NCBI GenBank assembly: GCA_027371625.1
Contig: DAHXMQ010000280.1
Coordinates: forward strand, 1-5,090
Direction: 5' to 3'
From: Candidatus Methanoperedentaceae archaeon
Lineage (GTDB): Archaea > Halobacteriota > Methanosarcinia > Methanosarcinales > Methanoperedenaceae
Length of the DNA stretch: 5,090 nucleotides
Every line of letters begins with the position of its first letter. Within the stretch, counting starts at the first letter, position 1. Below the pieces are notes generated by a model. It did not search any database. It was not told where the DNA came from and worked only from the letters and a program-made list of their open reading frames with translations. This document shows, piece by piece, positions 4,983 to 5,090 of the stretch. A program made the position numbers and the translations under genes.

Positions 4983-5090
4983 ATCAGAGCTTGATAAGAG
5001 GATAAATGAAATCAGCCGCGAATCGGGGTGGAACTGCCAGGTGTCGCTTTTCTGTATGGATAATATCACTCCATCCACAGCTACCGTTAC
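4981..5090 (+). repeat. 110-bp direct repeat, copy 2 (window end)
   Basis: This is an exact copy of 4036-4145, running to the last base of the window. It has no start, ribosome site or stop of its own and begins exactly where the minus-strand gene loses its natural sequence. The bases just before the two copies show no extended similarity. The true length is unknown because the window ends inside it. Confidence 0.97.

Noticed and set aside
4740..5078. 112-residue minus-strand protein
   Set aside because: Its first 32 residues are the antisense of the duplicated regulator segment and also appear as antisense at 4036-4133. It is a chimera created at the 4980/4981 junction.
1..5090. CRISPR array, tRNA, rRNA or replication origin
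   Set aside because: I saw no regularly spaced repeats of CRISPR length, no cloverleaf with a T-loop sequence, no rRNA-like segment and no origin repeat cluster. The direct repeats near 1183-1245 are too short and too few.

Overview
The window looks archaeal. Evidence: TATA-like boxes with AT-rich, often leaderless-looking gene starts; two short winged-helix regulators of a type common in Euryarchaeota; a ribbon-helix-helix regulator; and a secreted protein combining a propeller, SdrD B-like repeats and a post-COAP-1-like C-terminus, as in Methanosarcinales. A Methanosarcinales or ANME-2d (Methanoperedens-like) source is my inference; no marker gene proves it. Genes are moderate in G+C and intergenic regions are AT-rich. 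Both window edges cut genes and the right edge carries a duplicated segment, so this may be a whole metagenomic contig.

Layout. Bases 1-183 (minus) hold the N-terminal 61 residues of a CxxC thioredoxin/glutaredoxin-like protein. Bases 184-665 are AT-rich with no convincing gene, but contain inverted repeats, an 8-bp hairpin and a TATA box. Next come two small convergent winged-helix genes (666-917 plus, 914-1117 minus) whose stop codons overlap. A promoter region with repeated ATGTGCTTTTA elements leads into a GC-rich, foldable leader (about 1281-1385), a strong Shine-Dalgarno site and the main gene, a 623-residue secreted protein (1408-3279). After it lie a terminator-like hairpin, a second hairpin and the C-terminal relic of an IS110-family transposase (about 3376-3600, minus). 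A 346-residue regulator with an N-terminal ribbon-helix-helix domain follows (3703-4743, plus). It overlaps tail to tail with a broken minus-strand gene (4740-4982). The last 110 bases (4981-5090) exactly copy 4036-4145, an internal piece of the regulator gene.

How it fits together. The genes do not form one operon: strands alternate and most have their own promoter-like sequence. The theme is small regulators beside an exported, probably heavily glycosylated surface protein. The best candidates for something undescribed are the structured leader of the secreted-protein gene, with two mutually exclusive hairpins, and the terminal duplication. The latter is either an assembly artefact or a tandem duplication with a 945-bp period.
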